Shown piece by piece: positions 18,445-27,680 of a DNA stretch of 64,000 bases. Numbering within the stretch: position 1 is the first letter of the stretch; each line of letters opens with the position of its first letter. Source of the stretch: Methylorubrum populi (GTDB taxonomy: Bacteria; Pseudomonadota; Alphaproteobacteria; Rhizobiales; Beijerinckiaceae); contig NZ_AP014809.1 of NCBI RefSeq assembly GCF_002355515.1, positions 3,558,501-3,622,500 of the forward strand, given 5' to 3'. Both the position numbers and the translations under genes were made by a program. The notes under the pieces were generated by a model. It worked only from the letters and a program-made list of their open reading frames with translations, was not told the DNA's origin and did not search any database.

Positions 18445-19464
18445 TCACGGTCGGCTGCGCAGCCCGATGATCGCGTCGGCGATCTCGTCCGAGAGGGGGT
18501 GGGCGAGACCGTGCCGGTAATGGGTCTGATCGAAGAACAGGGCGGGATCGTGCAGGGCCGGCCGCTCGCGCCGGCCATCGACGACGGCGCTGCGGGCGTG
18601 CCGCTGCAGCGTTGCCGCCATCGCCTGCCGGCAGGCGGTTTCGGCGCGATCGCGCGGCGTGCCGGGACGCGGTAGACCGGCGGCGTAGACCGGCGGAAAA
18701 ACCATGACGACGGCGGTCTCGGGAGGCAGCCCGGCGAGGGCGGTGCCGAGGCGCTCGGCGGCGGGGAAATCCGGACCCGCCTTGCCCGACGCCGGCGCGT
18801 CGGGGACCGGGGTCTCGCGGGCGGCGCGGAAGCGCTCTCCGTCGAGGGCGCCGAGCTTCAGGTAATCCGGCTCGTAATCCCACCAGCCATCCGCGGCCGC
18901 CCGCTTGCGGCGCGGGCCGAGGAGCCAGCCGACGCGGCCGACCACTTCCTGAGCCACGGAGAAGCGCAGGAGGCCGCGCAGATAGGCCGGCGGTTCGTGG
19001 CTGTAGAGCCAGAATGGAAACGGCTTGTCGTTGGCCAGCGCCGGATCGTCGCTGCACCAGTAATCATCGATCGACAGAACGATGGCCTGCGGTGCCGGAT
19101 GGTGGCGCAGGAACCAGGCGAGCAGGGCGAGCTGCTCACCGGGTCCGGTCGCGGGGACGGAGAGCTGAACGAAGGGAATGCCGGTCGCTGACTTGAGCCG
19201 AGCCGGCTCGACGAGCTGGATGTGGGAGTTGCCGAACACCGCGCCCGCGAAGGCCGGGTCGCGCCCGCGCGAGGCCGCGGCGGTGCGCGGACCCTGCGGG
19301 CGAACGGCGCCGGCCGAGAACAGCGTCGAGCGGCCGCTGTCGTAGGGATCGATCAGGAACGCCAGCGCGAGATAGCCCGCGAGCAGGCCGATCGCCGTTC
19401 CGAGGAACAGGCGCGCGAAGGCCGCCCAGTTCCGCGGTCCGGCGCTGTGGGACGCGGACACCAT
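18445..19464 (-). CDS. Membrane-anchored SGNH/AlgX-like protein
   Basis: A 339-residue protein with one N-terminal membrane helix (ARLFLGTAIGLLAGYLALAF, about residues 16-35) and a periplasmic remainder. GAVFGNSHIQLVEPARL carries the G-N-S-H start of an SGNH-like block, VLSIDDYWCSDDP is a second conserved-looking block and DQTHYRHGLAHPLSDEI near the C-terminus has the D-x-x-H expected of the catalytic end. Such proteins transfer or remove O-acetyl groups on exported polysaccharides, usually beside an MBOAT acyltransferase. An AlgI-like MBOAT gene does lie upstream on the same strand, but an 8-kb island sits between. ATG 19464 preferred; another lies 11 codons earlier. Confidence 0.65.
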   Translation of the reverse strand: MVSASHSAGPRNWAAFARLFLGTAIGLLAGYLALAFLIDPYDSGRSTLFSAGAVRPQGPRTAAASRGRDPAFAGAVFGNSHIQLVEPARLKSATGIPFVQLSVPATGPGEQLALLAWFLRHHPAPQAIVLSIDDYWCSDDPALANDKPFPFWLYSHEPPAYLRGLLRFSVAQEVVGRVGWLLGPRRKRAAADGWWDYEPDYLKLGALDGERFRAARETPVPDAPASGKAGPDFPAAERLGTALAGLPPETAVVMVFPPVYAAGLPRPGTPRDRAETACRQAMAATLQRHARSAVVDGRRERPALHDPALFFDQTHYRHGLAHPLSDEIADAIIGLRSRP

Positions 19465-19608
19465 CTCAGTAGTATTTATCTGAGGCAGGAGCGCCAACTG
19501 TGTGTGTGAAGCCCTTGTCGGAAAACGACTTTCCCGATTCGCTGGATTCTACCACGTCAAAAGCGTCCTCGCCACGGCACCCGATGCCGGGCACCACCTG
19601 CATCAATC

Positions 19609-21522
19609 TCAGCCAGCCGCGGCCTGCGTCATGAGAGCGGACAGGAGCCCGGTCTGGCGAACATGCGCGCTCATCGGCCCGGTGACGGCCTTCTCGAAGG
19701 CCTTCCGGTCGCCGACCAGCACGGCCTGCTCCTGAGCGCGCGTTATTGCCGTATAGACCAGGGATCGGTCGAGAAGGCGCGTTGGCGCGACCGGAACCAC
19801 AATTCGACGGAACGCGGTTCCTTGAGCCTTGTGAACCGTGATGGCGTAGGCGAGCGCCGTGTCATCCAGGTTTCGGCCGGCGAGTTCGTGGTGCACCCCG
19901 TCGAAGTCGACCTCCAGTGCCTCTGTGGCGATACCTGTGACCATGCCGAGGGACCCATTGCGCAGGTCGAGGCGGTAGTCGTTCCGCAGGAACATCACCG
20001 GTTCGCCGACGGCGAAGCCCGTCCCCGCCATGCACTCGCGACCGTGGGTGAGGATGTCGTGGAAATACGCGTTGACGGCCTCGGTGCCGACGTCACCCCC
20101 CTTCGTCGGACACAGGACACGCATGTCGTCCCGCCACCCCCCGCATGCCGCGACAGCGTCAACGATATCGTCGAGGGTCGCCTGACCGCCGGATGAACCA
20201 TCGAGGAAGACGACGCCCGGCTGAGGGCCTCGCAGCTCCCCATTCATCTTGGGCACCGTCCCGGCCCGTACGGTCACGGCCACGTGAGGGATCCCGGTGG
20301 CTGCCGCCTGCCGATGCACCCGAATCAGCCTCACCAAAGGTACCTCGGGAAGGGCCACGAGCTTGTGGAAGACCAGGCCGAAGCCGATGGGCGGCAACTG
20401 GGCATCGTCGCCCACCAGCAGGAGCCGGCACCCGTCCGGCAGGCGCCGGAGGATGCGGTAGGCTGTCGGTAGGTCGACCATCGAGGCCTCGTCCACGACG
20501 AGCAGGGACTGGGGGCCGAGGGCGACTTCACCGGCTTCTATGCGACCGAGGAAGGCGGCGATGGTCGAGGCCGGGCGGTGTGTCGCCTCGCTCATTCGGA
20601 CGGCCGCGCGACCGGCCAGGGCGACAAGATGCACCGCGTGGCCGTGGGCCTCGACAACGCCGCAGACGGCCTTCAGAACGGTGGTCTTGCCGACACCGGC
20701 GCCGCCCACGAGGAGTCCCAGCGCGGCCACGGCACCCATCCGCACGGCTTGGCGCTGTTCGGGGTCGAGGGTCCATCCAGCGGCGTCCTGCTCGCGCCGC
20801 AGCCATGTCTCGACGTCCGCATCTGTTATCGGGCGGGCGACGAGATCCCCCGTCGGTGGCGCAGCCATCATCGCGCTCAGTCGAGCGGCGACATAACCCT
20901 CCATCATATGCGCGCCGGCTGCCTGGTAACCGTCGGCAAAGGCAAAGGCCGCACCTTCCTCGACGGCGAGGCGCAAGGCTTCCCTCGCCATGCCACCCGC
21001 CGGTTCGAGCTTTTGGCTGATCTCCTCTATGAGCTCATCGCCGGCGATCCAGGTGTGGTGCTCCTCGAAGCGGTCGTACAGAACACTCTCGACCGCAGCC
21101 ACCAGACGGGCGGGATCATCCTCCTTCACGCCGCTCTGCAGGGCGGCCTGATCAACGGCCTTCCATGGCGCCAGGGCCATGAGGTCATAGGGTCGTTTCC
21201 GCAAGCGTCGGGCGGCGTCCGCGCCCCACAGAGCGAGGATGCGGCCGGCCAGGCGAAGGTCAAAGCCGTTCTCGCTTAGCCAGACCACGATGTCCCCGAC
21301 GGCCAGATGCTCCCGCCAAGCGACGACGAGGCCGGCGGCACGATCCTCGCCGACGACGGTCGCCAGCAGGTCGGCGGCGCCCGCTCCGAGCACGCGGGGC
21401 AACTCATCGCCGAACCGGTCCCACAAGCGGGCAGCCGCGGCGGGGCCGATGCCGACAAAGGCGGGATCCTGCGCCAGGTGGCGAATGAGGGCGGTCCCGA
21501 CTGGCGTCAGCATGTCGAGCAC
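19609..21522 (-). CDS. RecD2-like ATP-dependent DNA helicase
   Basis: A 637-residue superfamily-1 helicase. The N-terminus has a helix-hairpin-helix element (FVGIGPAAAARLWDRFGDEL, residues 22-41) as in RecD2. The motor has Walker A GGAGVGKTT (about 273-281), Walker B VVDEASMVD (about 343-351), motif III VGDDAQLPPIG and the C-terminal YAITVHKAQGTAFRRI, VYTAITRAQEQAVLVGD block. All ATPase motifs look intact. RecD2 proteins unwind 5'-to-3'; here it is the last gene of the recombinase island and could process element DNA or be cargo (inference). The start is a GTG at 21522; an ATG three codons later is an alternative. It lies 187 bp after the preceding island gene. Confidence 0.85.
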   Translation of the reverse strand: MLDMLTPVGTALIRHLAQDPAFVGIGPAAAARLWDRFGDELPRVLGAGAADLLATVVGEDRAAGLVVAWREHLAVGDIVVWLSENGFDLRLAGRILALWGADAARRLRKRPYDLMALAPWKAVDQAALQSGVKEDDPARLVAAVESVLYDRFEEHHTWIAGDELIEEISQKLEPAGGMAREALRLAVEEGAAFAFADGYQAAGAHMMEGYVAARLSAMMAAPPTGDLVARPITDADVETWLRREQDAAGWTLDPEQRQAVRMGAVAALGLLVGGAGVGKTTVLKAVCGVVEAHGHAVHLVALAGRAAVRMSEATHRPASTIAAFLGRIEAGEVALGPQSLLVVDEASMVDLPTAYRILRRLPDGCRLLLVGDDAQLPPIGFGLVFHKLVALPEVPLVRLIRVHRQAAATGIPHVAVTVRAGTVPKMNGELRGPQPGVVFLDGSSGGQATLDDIVDAVAACGGWRDDMRVLCPTKGGDVGTEAVNAYFHDILTHGRECMAGTGFAVGEPVMFLRNDYRLDLRNGSLGMVTGIATEALEVDFDGVHHELAGRNLDDTALAYAITVHKAQGTAFRRIVVPVAPTRLLDRSLVYTAITRAQEQAVLVGDRKAFEKAVTGPMSAHVRQTGLLSALMTQAAAG

Positions 21523-21709
21523 GCCCGAAACCGCGGCGCCTGCCCCGCCGACCTGCTCCCATCATGCCACCGTGCTCGGTCCGGGGAAGGGACAAGCGCA
21601 AGCGTCGCGCTACGCGCGATCCCTTCCCCTGCCCTGCGCGCGGCGGCCTGCTGTACGCAGGTCGGCTCCGAGGGACGGTCAGTCTTCGATCTCACCAAGG
21701 GACGGGACC

Positions 21710-22129
21710 TCATGGCGCGACGCGGCGCCCGGCCATCATCACGGCCTCGACGTGTTCCAGCCGACGCAGCCGTTCGCGCAGGCCGTGGTTCTCGGCACGG
21801 AGGGCGGCGTTGGCCTGTTCGAGCTGGTGGATGCGCCTGTCCCGCTTGTCGGAACGGGTGACGGGTTTGTCGTCGTCGCCCCCTTCATGCTCCAGGTCCT
21901 CGCCCAAGCCGGCCCCGACGACGGCCTCGTCTAGGAGAGCCTTGGCTCCCTCGTTCACGTAGAGCACTTGCCGGTTGAAGCCGCAGGCCAGGGCGATGGC
22001 AGATCGGTTGACCTCACCGCCGCGCATCGGCAGCGGCACGCCCCTTTCCCGCAGATCGTCGAGGTAGGCGCGTAGCTTCTCAACATTCTCGGCGCCGAGC
22101 GCCGGACCTGACTTCCCGCCGGCGCTCAC
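21710..22129 (-). CDS. Island protein: HTH-like N-terminus plus coiled coil
   Basis: A 139-residue protein. The first half has a helix-turn-helix-like stretch (NRSAIALACGFNRQVLYVNE, about residues 41-60); a Gly/Asp-rich linker follows; the last 45 residues (RIHQLEQANAALRAENHGLR and onwards) form a clear leucine-zipper-like coiled coil. The GTG start overlaps the stop of the preceding gene (GTGA, 22126-22129), so the two are coupled. This plan recalls the small TnpC-type partners of Tn554-like recombinases, which influence insertion, but I cannot assign it to a family with certainty. Confidence 0.65.
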   Translation of the reverse strand: MSAGGKSGPALGAENVEKLRAYLDDLRERGVPLPMRGGEVNRSAIALACGFNRQVLYVNEGAKALLDEAVVGAGLGEDLEHEGGDDDKPVTRSDKRDRRIHQLEQANAALRAENHGLRERLRRLEHVEAVMMAGRRVAP

Positions 22130-22611
22130 TTGACGCCCCCCTTAAGCTTGGGGTCGGTCTGCCCGCGGTCCGTGGGCAGAAGCTTGGCGTCGAGTTCCCC
22201 TTCGGTCAGGCCCTTGAGGAGGAAGGCGTTGACCGCCCAACGGGCGAACCGTTGCTCGTAGGCCGCCAGCTTCTCCGCGAGCAGGCGGTTCTCCTCCATG
22301 AGAGCCTCGACCTTCTTGGCATAGAGCGCCATGGCGGCATCGCGCGGCGCCCTGCGGGCCTTGCGCGGGCCCTCCTCCTGGCGCGTCTGGAACGCCTTCT
22401 TGACCGCGTCGTGGCCTTCGAGGGTCTGGCGTCTCCACCTGTGGCCGAACAGGCCCTCCGCGAGATCGATGATGGCCCCCCACGTCAGGGGCTCCCTGGC
22501 GTAGTCCCACGTCCGGATCTCGCGGACGAGGTCGGCGATCTCTTGCGGCTTGAGCCGGCGGCGCCCGACGACCCGCTTTCGTCCAGGGCCAGCCGCCGTC
22601 CCCCGCGCCAT
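22126..22611 (-). CDS. Island protein: small basic coiled-coil protein
   Basis: A 161-residue protein. A basic start (RKRVVGRRRLKPQEIADLVR) leads into a possible winged-helix or HTH region (PLTWGAIIDLAEGLFGHRWR, about residues 41-60), then a coiled coil (MALYAKKVEALMEENRLLAE, about 94-113). The ATG at 22611 is chosen because the ordered sequence starts there; the frame is open further up without a recognisable product. It overlaps the next gene by four bases and follows the third recombinase by 145 bp. Likely a DNA-binding accessory of the element (inference from layout only). Confidence 0.62.
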   Translation of the reverse strand: MARGTAAGPGRKRVVGRRRLKPQEIADLVREIRTWDYAREPLTWGAIIDLAEGLFGHRWRRQTLEGHDAVKKAFQTRQEEGPRKARRAPRDAAMALYAKKVEALMEENRLLAEKLAAYEQRFARWAVNAFLLKGLTEGELDAKLLPTDRGQTDPKLKGGVK

Positions 22612-22756
22612 GCCTAAGCGCCTCCTCGACCGATCCCGGCTGCCGGCGACGCGCATGGCGCGTCCCGGTGCAGCCACCCGCGCGAGCAGCATGACCGTTC
22701 TCCGTTGGTGTTCGGTTAAGGATGTCGGGCGGACCTGTCCGCCGGCTTTGGGTCGG

Positions 22757-24802
22757 CTAGGACGGATCGGCCCCGCCGAGCATGCGTAACGGGCCCCGCA
22801 GCGCCCCCCGCGGGTTCGCCTGGACCAACGTCCCGTCGGCGACGGCTGGGTCGTCATGTGCGGCGAGGACGGCCCTGAGGCCGGCCTGCATTCGCTCCTG
22901 GTGGGCAACCCAGTTGGATGCACCGAACGATTCCTCGGCCATCTCCTCCCGCGCCTTGCCGAGGAGGAACTCCGTTTCGGCGAGCAGGATTTCCGCCCGG
23001 CCCCGTTGGGCCGCATCTCCCTTCACGACCAGATGGTCGCAGCAGTCCGCGCAGGAGCCGTGGTGATGGCAGGGCGCCAGGGACCAGTCGTTCACGCACA
23101 TGCCGAGGTCGGTGGTGTGGGCCGTGGCGATGCCCGCCTTCAGGAAGTCGGCCCTGTCCATCGGCGGCAACCGGTCCGCCATGCCCGCGATGGGCCCCTT
23201 GACCGATCCAGCCTCCATCAGCTCGCGCGCCTTCTCGGCCAGGGCGATCCCGCTGAGGTGGTTGTAGGCCGCGTTCTGGTCGACGGTCTTGCGGCCCGAC
23301 CAGCGCGCGATGTCGACCTGCGACGCCCCGCCGTCCTGAGCCAGGGTGTTCAGCCAATGGCGTAGGGCATGCGAAGTCATGCGCAGCGGGGCGCCCTCGG
23401 CGTCGACGTGCCCGAAACGCTCGAAAATCGACGCGACGTTGGCACGCCCCGTCAGGCAGTTCTGGATTTCGTAGTACGCCAGGAAGCGCACGACCGTCGG
23501 GCGCCGGAGCCATCGCGTTCCGAAGAACCCCGCGGGAAGGATCAGGAGATGATCCTCGCGCCGGACGCCCTCGTGCCCTTCGGGGATCTCGCCCATGCGG
23601 CTCAGGAGCTCAGCCTCGACGTCGCCCAGGCGAACCTCGTAGGCAACCCCGGACCGACGGTGGGGCACGTCGTTCTTCACGATGAAGTCGCGGCCGGCGA
23701 TGGGGTCCTTCTCGCCCTTCACGATGAGCGAGACCTCGTTCGTGCCGAGGATCATGTCCGGATCGGCGCCGGTCCAGGGTTCCGGCACCCAGGCCCGTCC
23801 GGGATTCGCCGCGAGCCATCGAGCGACGGCGCGGGAAGGCTCGGTGATGCGCCGCAGGTCGGCGATGGCGCGCTTCGCCACGTCCACCATCGCGGTCGGG
23901 ATCCACTTGATGTCCCAGCCGTGACCCTTGCCGCCGTGATAGCGCAGGCCGTATCCGACCGCGGGCTTCCCGGAGGCGTCGATCAGGGGCTCGCCTTTTT
24001 CCGTGAGCTCCCGCGTCACCTCGCACTCGGCGGGCATCGTAAGGATCTCGTGGATGCGCCAAGGGGCGCAGACCATCAGCTCGATGGTCCGCATCAGGAC
24101 GAGGTCGGTGTCGTCCACGACCCTGCTGGCGATGTCCGCCAACGCGTCCAACACGGCGTCGCTCGGGAGCTTGGCCGCTCGGACGGCCTCCAGCTCCGCG
24201 CCGCCCTGCCGGTGTCCGGCCAGGGCCTTGCCGGAAACCGGGTTCGGGAACTCGATGGGGGCCAGCGCAATGCCGCGTCGCGTGACGAAGTTCGCAAGCC
24301 GCGAGAGGTGCGATCCCATCGCGTACCTCGCCGCGTCCCTTGCCCCTCCGGCCTCGAAGGCGGCGAAGGCGGCGGCGAAGTCCTCCGTGGTGAGGCGGCA
24401 GGGGTCGTGGTCCTTCGGCTCCAACACGTCGTGTAGCCAGCGGCCGGCGCGGATCATGTTGCCGTAGTCGCCGAGCATCTTGCGCGCCTTGTTCGCGTCG
24501 GCCAGCCTGACGTAAGCCTTCAGGAAGTCGCTGAACGGTTGCGCCAACGGGCGATCCGTATCCGCACGCTTGGTGTGATGGACATGGGTACGCCTCCCGT
24601 CGGGCGGGTTGCGGCTGAAGTACAGCGCCCGCGCGTTGTTCATCGAGGGGTGACGACCACGGTCGCGCGGCAAGGCCCAGATCATCGCGTCGAAGTCGAG
24701 GTCGGGCCCGAACGCTTGGCTGGCTCGGGCCTCCTCGATCACGTGCGCGAGGTTCGCCGCCGCGGTCCGCTGGCGGGCCGTGACAAGGACATGGACCGTC
24801 AT
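22757..24802 (-). CDS. Tyrosine recombinase, third of the trio, with C-terminal Cys cluster
   Basis: A 681-residue site-specific integrase. The catalytic core has the first arginine in CAPWRIHEILTMP, the H-x-x-R box in SHALRHWLNTLA, a tryptophan in the usual second-His position (ARWSGRK) and the nucleophilic tyrosine in NAAYNHL, so the active site looks complete. After the tyrosine comes a Cys/His-rich segment CHHHGSCADCCDH (metal-binding look), then a helical tail. Size and Cys cluster recall TnpB of Tn554 (630 aa). The ATG overlaps the stop of the preceding recombinase (ATGA, 24799-24802), so the two are translationally coupled. Confidence 0.85.
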   Translation of the reverse strand: MTVHVLVTARQRTAAANLAHVIEEARASQAFGPDLDFDAMIWALPRDRGRHPSMNNARALYFSRNPPDGRRTHVHHTKRADTDRPLAQPFSDFLKAYVRLADANKARKMLGDYGNMIRAGRWLHDVLEPKDHDPCRLTTEDFAAAFAAFEAGGARDAARYAMGSHLSRLANFVTRRGIALAPIEFPNPVSGKALAGHRQGGAELEAVRAAKLPSDAVLDALADIASRVVDDTDLVLMRTIELMVCAPWRIHEILTMPAECEVTRELTEKGEPLIDASGKPAVGYGLRYHGGKGHGWDIKWIPTAMVDVAKRAIADLRRITEPSRAVARWLAANPGRAWVPEPWTGADPDMILGTNEVSLIVKGEKDPIAGRDFIVKNDVPHRRSGVAYEVRLGDVEAELLSRMGEIPEGHEGVRREDHLLILPAGFFGTRWLRRPTVVRFLAYYEIQNCLTGRANVASIFERFGHVDAEGAPLRMTSHALRHWLNTLAQDGGASQVDIARWSGRKTVDQNAAYNHLSGIALAEKARELMEAGSVKGPIAGMADRLPPMDRADFLKAGIATAHTTDLGMCVNDWSLAPCHHHGSCADCCDHLVVKGDAAQRGRAEILLAETEFLLGKAREEMAEESFGASNWVAHQERMQAGLRAVLAAHDDPAVADGTLVQANPRGALRGPLRMLGGADPS

Positions 24803-26388
24803 GCGGCGTCTCCCTGCCTGAACTCGGCGACCTGTCGCACCACGGCGGCCACGGCGAGGATCGTGCGGTCCATGGTTCGGACCTGACCCTCGTCGACGCC
24901 CCGATCCATCATGTCCTGTCGACGGGCCACGTACGTCCGAAGAACCTCGTCGTGGGGCCCGTCCAGCCACGGCTGGAAGCGGACGCACTCGTAGCAGGCG
25001 GTGGGGGCGGTCAGGCCGCAGAAGGCGAACGAACCGCAGGTGCCCACCGGCTCGATGGCCCCGCGGTCGCGCGCATGGTGGTAGACGCGGCTCGGCGCGC
25101 CAACGTCCCCGCGGACGGCCTCCGCCTCGGACCGTACGACCATGCCCATGAACGCCATGCCCATCGGCGCCATCTGCAAGGCGAGGGCCTCGTCCAGACG
25201 GGGCACCAGATCCCCGCGCAGGTTGACGTAGGTGATGACGGTCTGCGTGTCCGAATGGTCGGCCGCCTCGGCCGCCGCCTTGAGGCTGCCTCCCTCCCGC
25301 AGGAACCGGGTGATGAACGTGTAGCGCAGGCGCCTGGGGACCACGCGCAGCGGCTCCCCGGTCCGAGGTGAGATCACGCCGAGCTTGTCCACGGTGTTGA
25401 CCAGGAGCGTCCGGACCTCGGTCGAATCGAGATGCATCGCGAAGGCCCGGTGGTCAGACTCCGCGACCGCCGAGCGGGGCGACGCCCTCACGAACAGCGG
25501 CATGGCGAAGTCCCCATGAGGCCACCCGTCGCGCCGCGCCCGCTCCTCGTTGGCCGCGACCAGAGCGGCGACCTTGGCGCCGATCTCCGGGTTCAGCTTC
25601 CGGGTCTTGAACGCGGTCCGGTACTTGGCGTGGCGCTTCTTGATACGGGGCACCTTCAGCCGATGGACGACGGCCCCCGTGCCCGGGTCGGACATGGGCT
25701 GGTAATCGTCGGCGCGGAGCAACGCCAGGTTCAAGGGGTTGGAGCCGAGCGCCAGGAACAGCCAGACGGCGACCGACTCCATCGGGCTCAACGTCCCGAG
25801 CTCGTCGGCGGCGCGCAGAGCGTTCGCGAGCGCGGTGGTCTCCAGGTCCGTGAGCGGGCCGTCCCGGGGGTCGTCCGACAGGACCGCACGGCCCTTCGGA
25901 TCGCTGCCGATGGAGACCTCGTCCAGGCGATCGGCGACCGCGCGGTCGAAGCCGGGGTAATCGCGGCGGGCGCACCAGACATACCACATCCGGTAATGGT
26001 GGAGGTACGTCGCGGTCCAGCGGCGGAGGATGCGGATCTCCTCGAACGGCTCGAAGCCGATTGTCGTACCCGGCATCGCCACCTGCTGTGGGAACGCGTC
26101 CGTGCCCATCATCCGCGACAACACGCCGAACGCCGTCGGCGCGTACACGGGCGCATGCGTGCGGATGAGCTCGACCAGATAGTCGGCCGTCGCCGAACGC
26201 ACCTCGTCCCGCACGCCGGACAGCCGCGCCCAGTCGATGCGGCTGCCCGCGCTCGCCAGGTCGTTCATCCGCCAGATCGGACCGGTGCAGTCGACCTTCA
26301 GGCCCGCACGGTCGATCACGATGCCCCGCCCCTGCACGAAGGGTCCGTCCGGGGAAGCTGTCGGAGCCGTACGTGTCACGCCTGCCAT
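24799..26388 (-). CDS. Tyrosine recombinase-like protein, second of the trio, atypical active site
   Basis: A 529-residue integrase-fold protein. The C-terminal boxes are readable: VVPRRLRYTFITRFLREGG (H-x-x-R box with the His replaced by Arg), ADHSDTQTVITYVN (second His and the tyrosine). The first catalytic arginine, expected in the ALGSNPLNLALLRADDY stretch, appears to be Asn. A Cys cluster (CGSFAFCGL and CYECVRF) follows the tyrosine and may bind zinc. So it keeps the tyrosine but not the full R-H-R set; it may work only together with its neighbours. It starts two bases after the first recombinase stop and overlaps the third by four bases. Confidence 0.82.
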   Translation of the reverse strand: MAGVTRTAPTASPDGPFVQGRGIVIDRAGLKVDCTGPIWRMNDLASAGSRIDWARLSGVRDEVRSATADYLVELIRTHAPVYAPTAFGVLSRMMGTDAFPQQVAMPGTTIGFEPFEEIRILRRWTATYLHHYRMWYVWCARRDYPGFDRAVADRLDEVSIGSDPKGRAVLSDDPRDGPLTDLETTALANALRAADELGTLSPMESVAVWLFLALGSNPLNLALLRADDYQPMSDPGTGAVVHRLKVPRIKKRHAKYRTAFKTRKLNPEIGAKVAALVAANEERARRDGWPHGDFAMPLFVRASPRSAVAESDHRAFAMHLDSTEVRTLLVNTVDKLGVISPRTGEPLRVVPRRLRYTFITRFLREGGSLKAAAEAADHSDTQTVITYVNLRGDLVPRLDEALALQMAPMGMAFMGMVVRSEAEAVRGDVGAPSRVYHHARDRGAIEPVGTCGSFAFCGLTAPTACYECVRFQPWLDGPHDEVLRTYVARRQDMMDRGVDEGQVRTMDRTILAVAAVVRQVAEFRQGDAA

Positions 26389-26390
26389 CG

Positions 26391-27680
26391 TCAGGCCTCC
26401 GGCACGAGGTCGTTCTGCATGGTAAGCATCAAACGGTCGGCCTCCTCTTGTGTCGCTCTGCGGGCGTAGGACGCCCCCTGCTCGGAGGTTTCCTTCCAGC
26501 CCATCAGGAAGTTGCGCAGTTGCTTCTCGACCGCCTCCCGCAGTTCCGCATCGTCGGCTAACCGTGAGAACCGGTCGTTCCACGTATGCCGGAGCAGATG
26601 CGCGCTCATGTTCCCTGGAACGCCCTCGCACGTGCGCAGCGTGCGGAAGATCGCCTCAGCAGAACTTTTCGAGAGGCCCACCCCGCGGCGGGACACGAAC
26701 ACGTATTCGGATCTGCTGGCTTTCCCGTAGATCTTCTTGTCCTTGCGATCCTTGATGATCCAGTCCCACAATACCCTGGCCAGCGCCTTGGCCACCGGCA
26801 GGGGACGAGCCTTCGTCTTCACCAAGGGCTGCCGCTGGCGCGTGTCGGCGGGATCGTCGGCTCTGCGTACGACGAACAGCCTGGGGGTGGGTCCCTCCAA
26901 GCGCAGGTCGGTCGTCTTCAAGGCCAGGGCTTCGGACAGCCTGAGGCCGAGCTGGTAGTAGAGGAGCACCAGCACGAAGTTCCGGAACTGGTACTTGGCG
27001 GGGAACGGGTTTGCCGCGGAGCCCGGGACGATGGCGCGCAGGAGAGCAGCCTGCTGTTGCTCGTCCAGGCCCTCCCGGCTGACGGGCACGGGCTTGGGCA
27101 GGTCAGCCACGAGCCACTTTTGGCAATCTTGCAGCCGTTCGCGGGCTTCCTGGAACGAGACATCCACGCGGTCGAGCTTCTGAATGCCGAAGCCGGCGTG
27201 CCACTCGATATACCTGGCGACGATCCGGCAGCGCGTGATCCAGACGGCAGGGGAGACCGTCGCATCCCCACGGCGAGAGCCGACGCCGGCGGATCGAAGG
27301 GATTGCCGGAGGCCCTCGATCTCGAACGGCCGGAAGAAGCGGAGCCCCTGGAGGCGTTCGAGCAGATCGATGCCGCTCCTCTCCGCCCAGATGTGAAACT
27401 GGGCGATGACCCGAGCCTTGCCAATCATCGTGCCGGAGGAATGCCCCGGCGAGCGCAGGCGCGTGACCGCGTAGAGAACGGGCCAGTATGCCCCGAGACC
27501 GTCCGGGCCCTCGGTGAACGCGAAGCGCTCCCCGTTGTCCCAGATCGTTTCCTTAACCGTATAAGTGAAATCGTCGTTCAGTAGCAGAGGCTTACCTCGC
27601 TTATTGGACGACAAGTATACTGGAAAACCCTGCTCCTGCCTATCGCGCAGAGCATGCTCGGTTAACGAGCCTCGCCCCAA
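26391..27680 (-). CDS. Tyrosine recombinase, first of the trio
   Basis: A 429-residue phage-integrase-family protein with an intact catalytic set: arginine in YQLGLRLSEALALK (about residue 236), H-x-x-R in SAHLLRHTWNDRF (about 365-377), and the tyrosine in GASYARR (about 409) after a tryptophan in FLMGWKE. The N-terminal half is a SAM-like arm-binding region. The only start codon upstream of the conserved sequence is a TTG at 27680; the frame is open to a stop at 27747 with no ATG or GTG, so the true start is uncertain. The DNA upstream is AT-rich and may contain the element's end and promoter. Confidence 0.85.
   Translation of the reverse strand: MGRGSLTEHALRDRQEQGFPVYLSSNKRGKPLLLNDDFTYTVKETIWDNGERFAFTEGPDGLGAYWPVLYAVTRLRSPGHSSGTMIGKARVIAQFHIWAERSGIDLLERLQGLRFFRPFEIEGLRQSLRSAGVGSRRGDATVSPAVWITRCRIVARYIEWHAGFGIQKLDRVDVSFQEARERLQDCQKWLVADLPKPVPVSREGLDEQQQAALLRAIVPGSAANPFPAKYQFRNFVLVLLYYQLGLRLSEALALKTTDLRLEGPTPRLFVVRRADDPADTRQRQPLVKTKARPLPVAKALARVLWDWIIKDRKDKKIYGKASRSEYVFVSRRGVGLSKSSAEAIFRTLRTCEGVPGNMSAHLLRHTWNDRFSRLADDAELREAVEKQLRNFLMGWKETSEQGASYARRATQEEADRLMLTMQNDLVPEA

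Noticed and set aside
19498..19608. tRNA or other RNA gene as the island attachment site
   Set aside because: No tRNA fold or CCA-ending sequence was seen on either side of the island.
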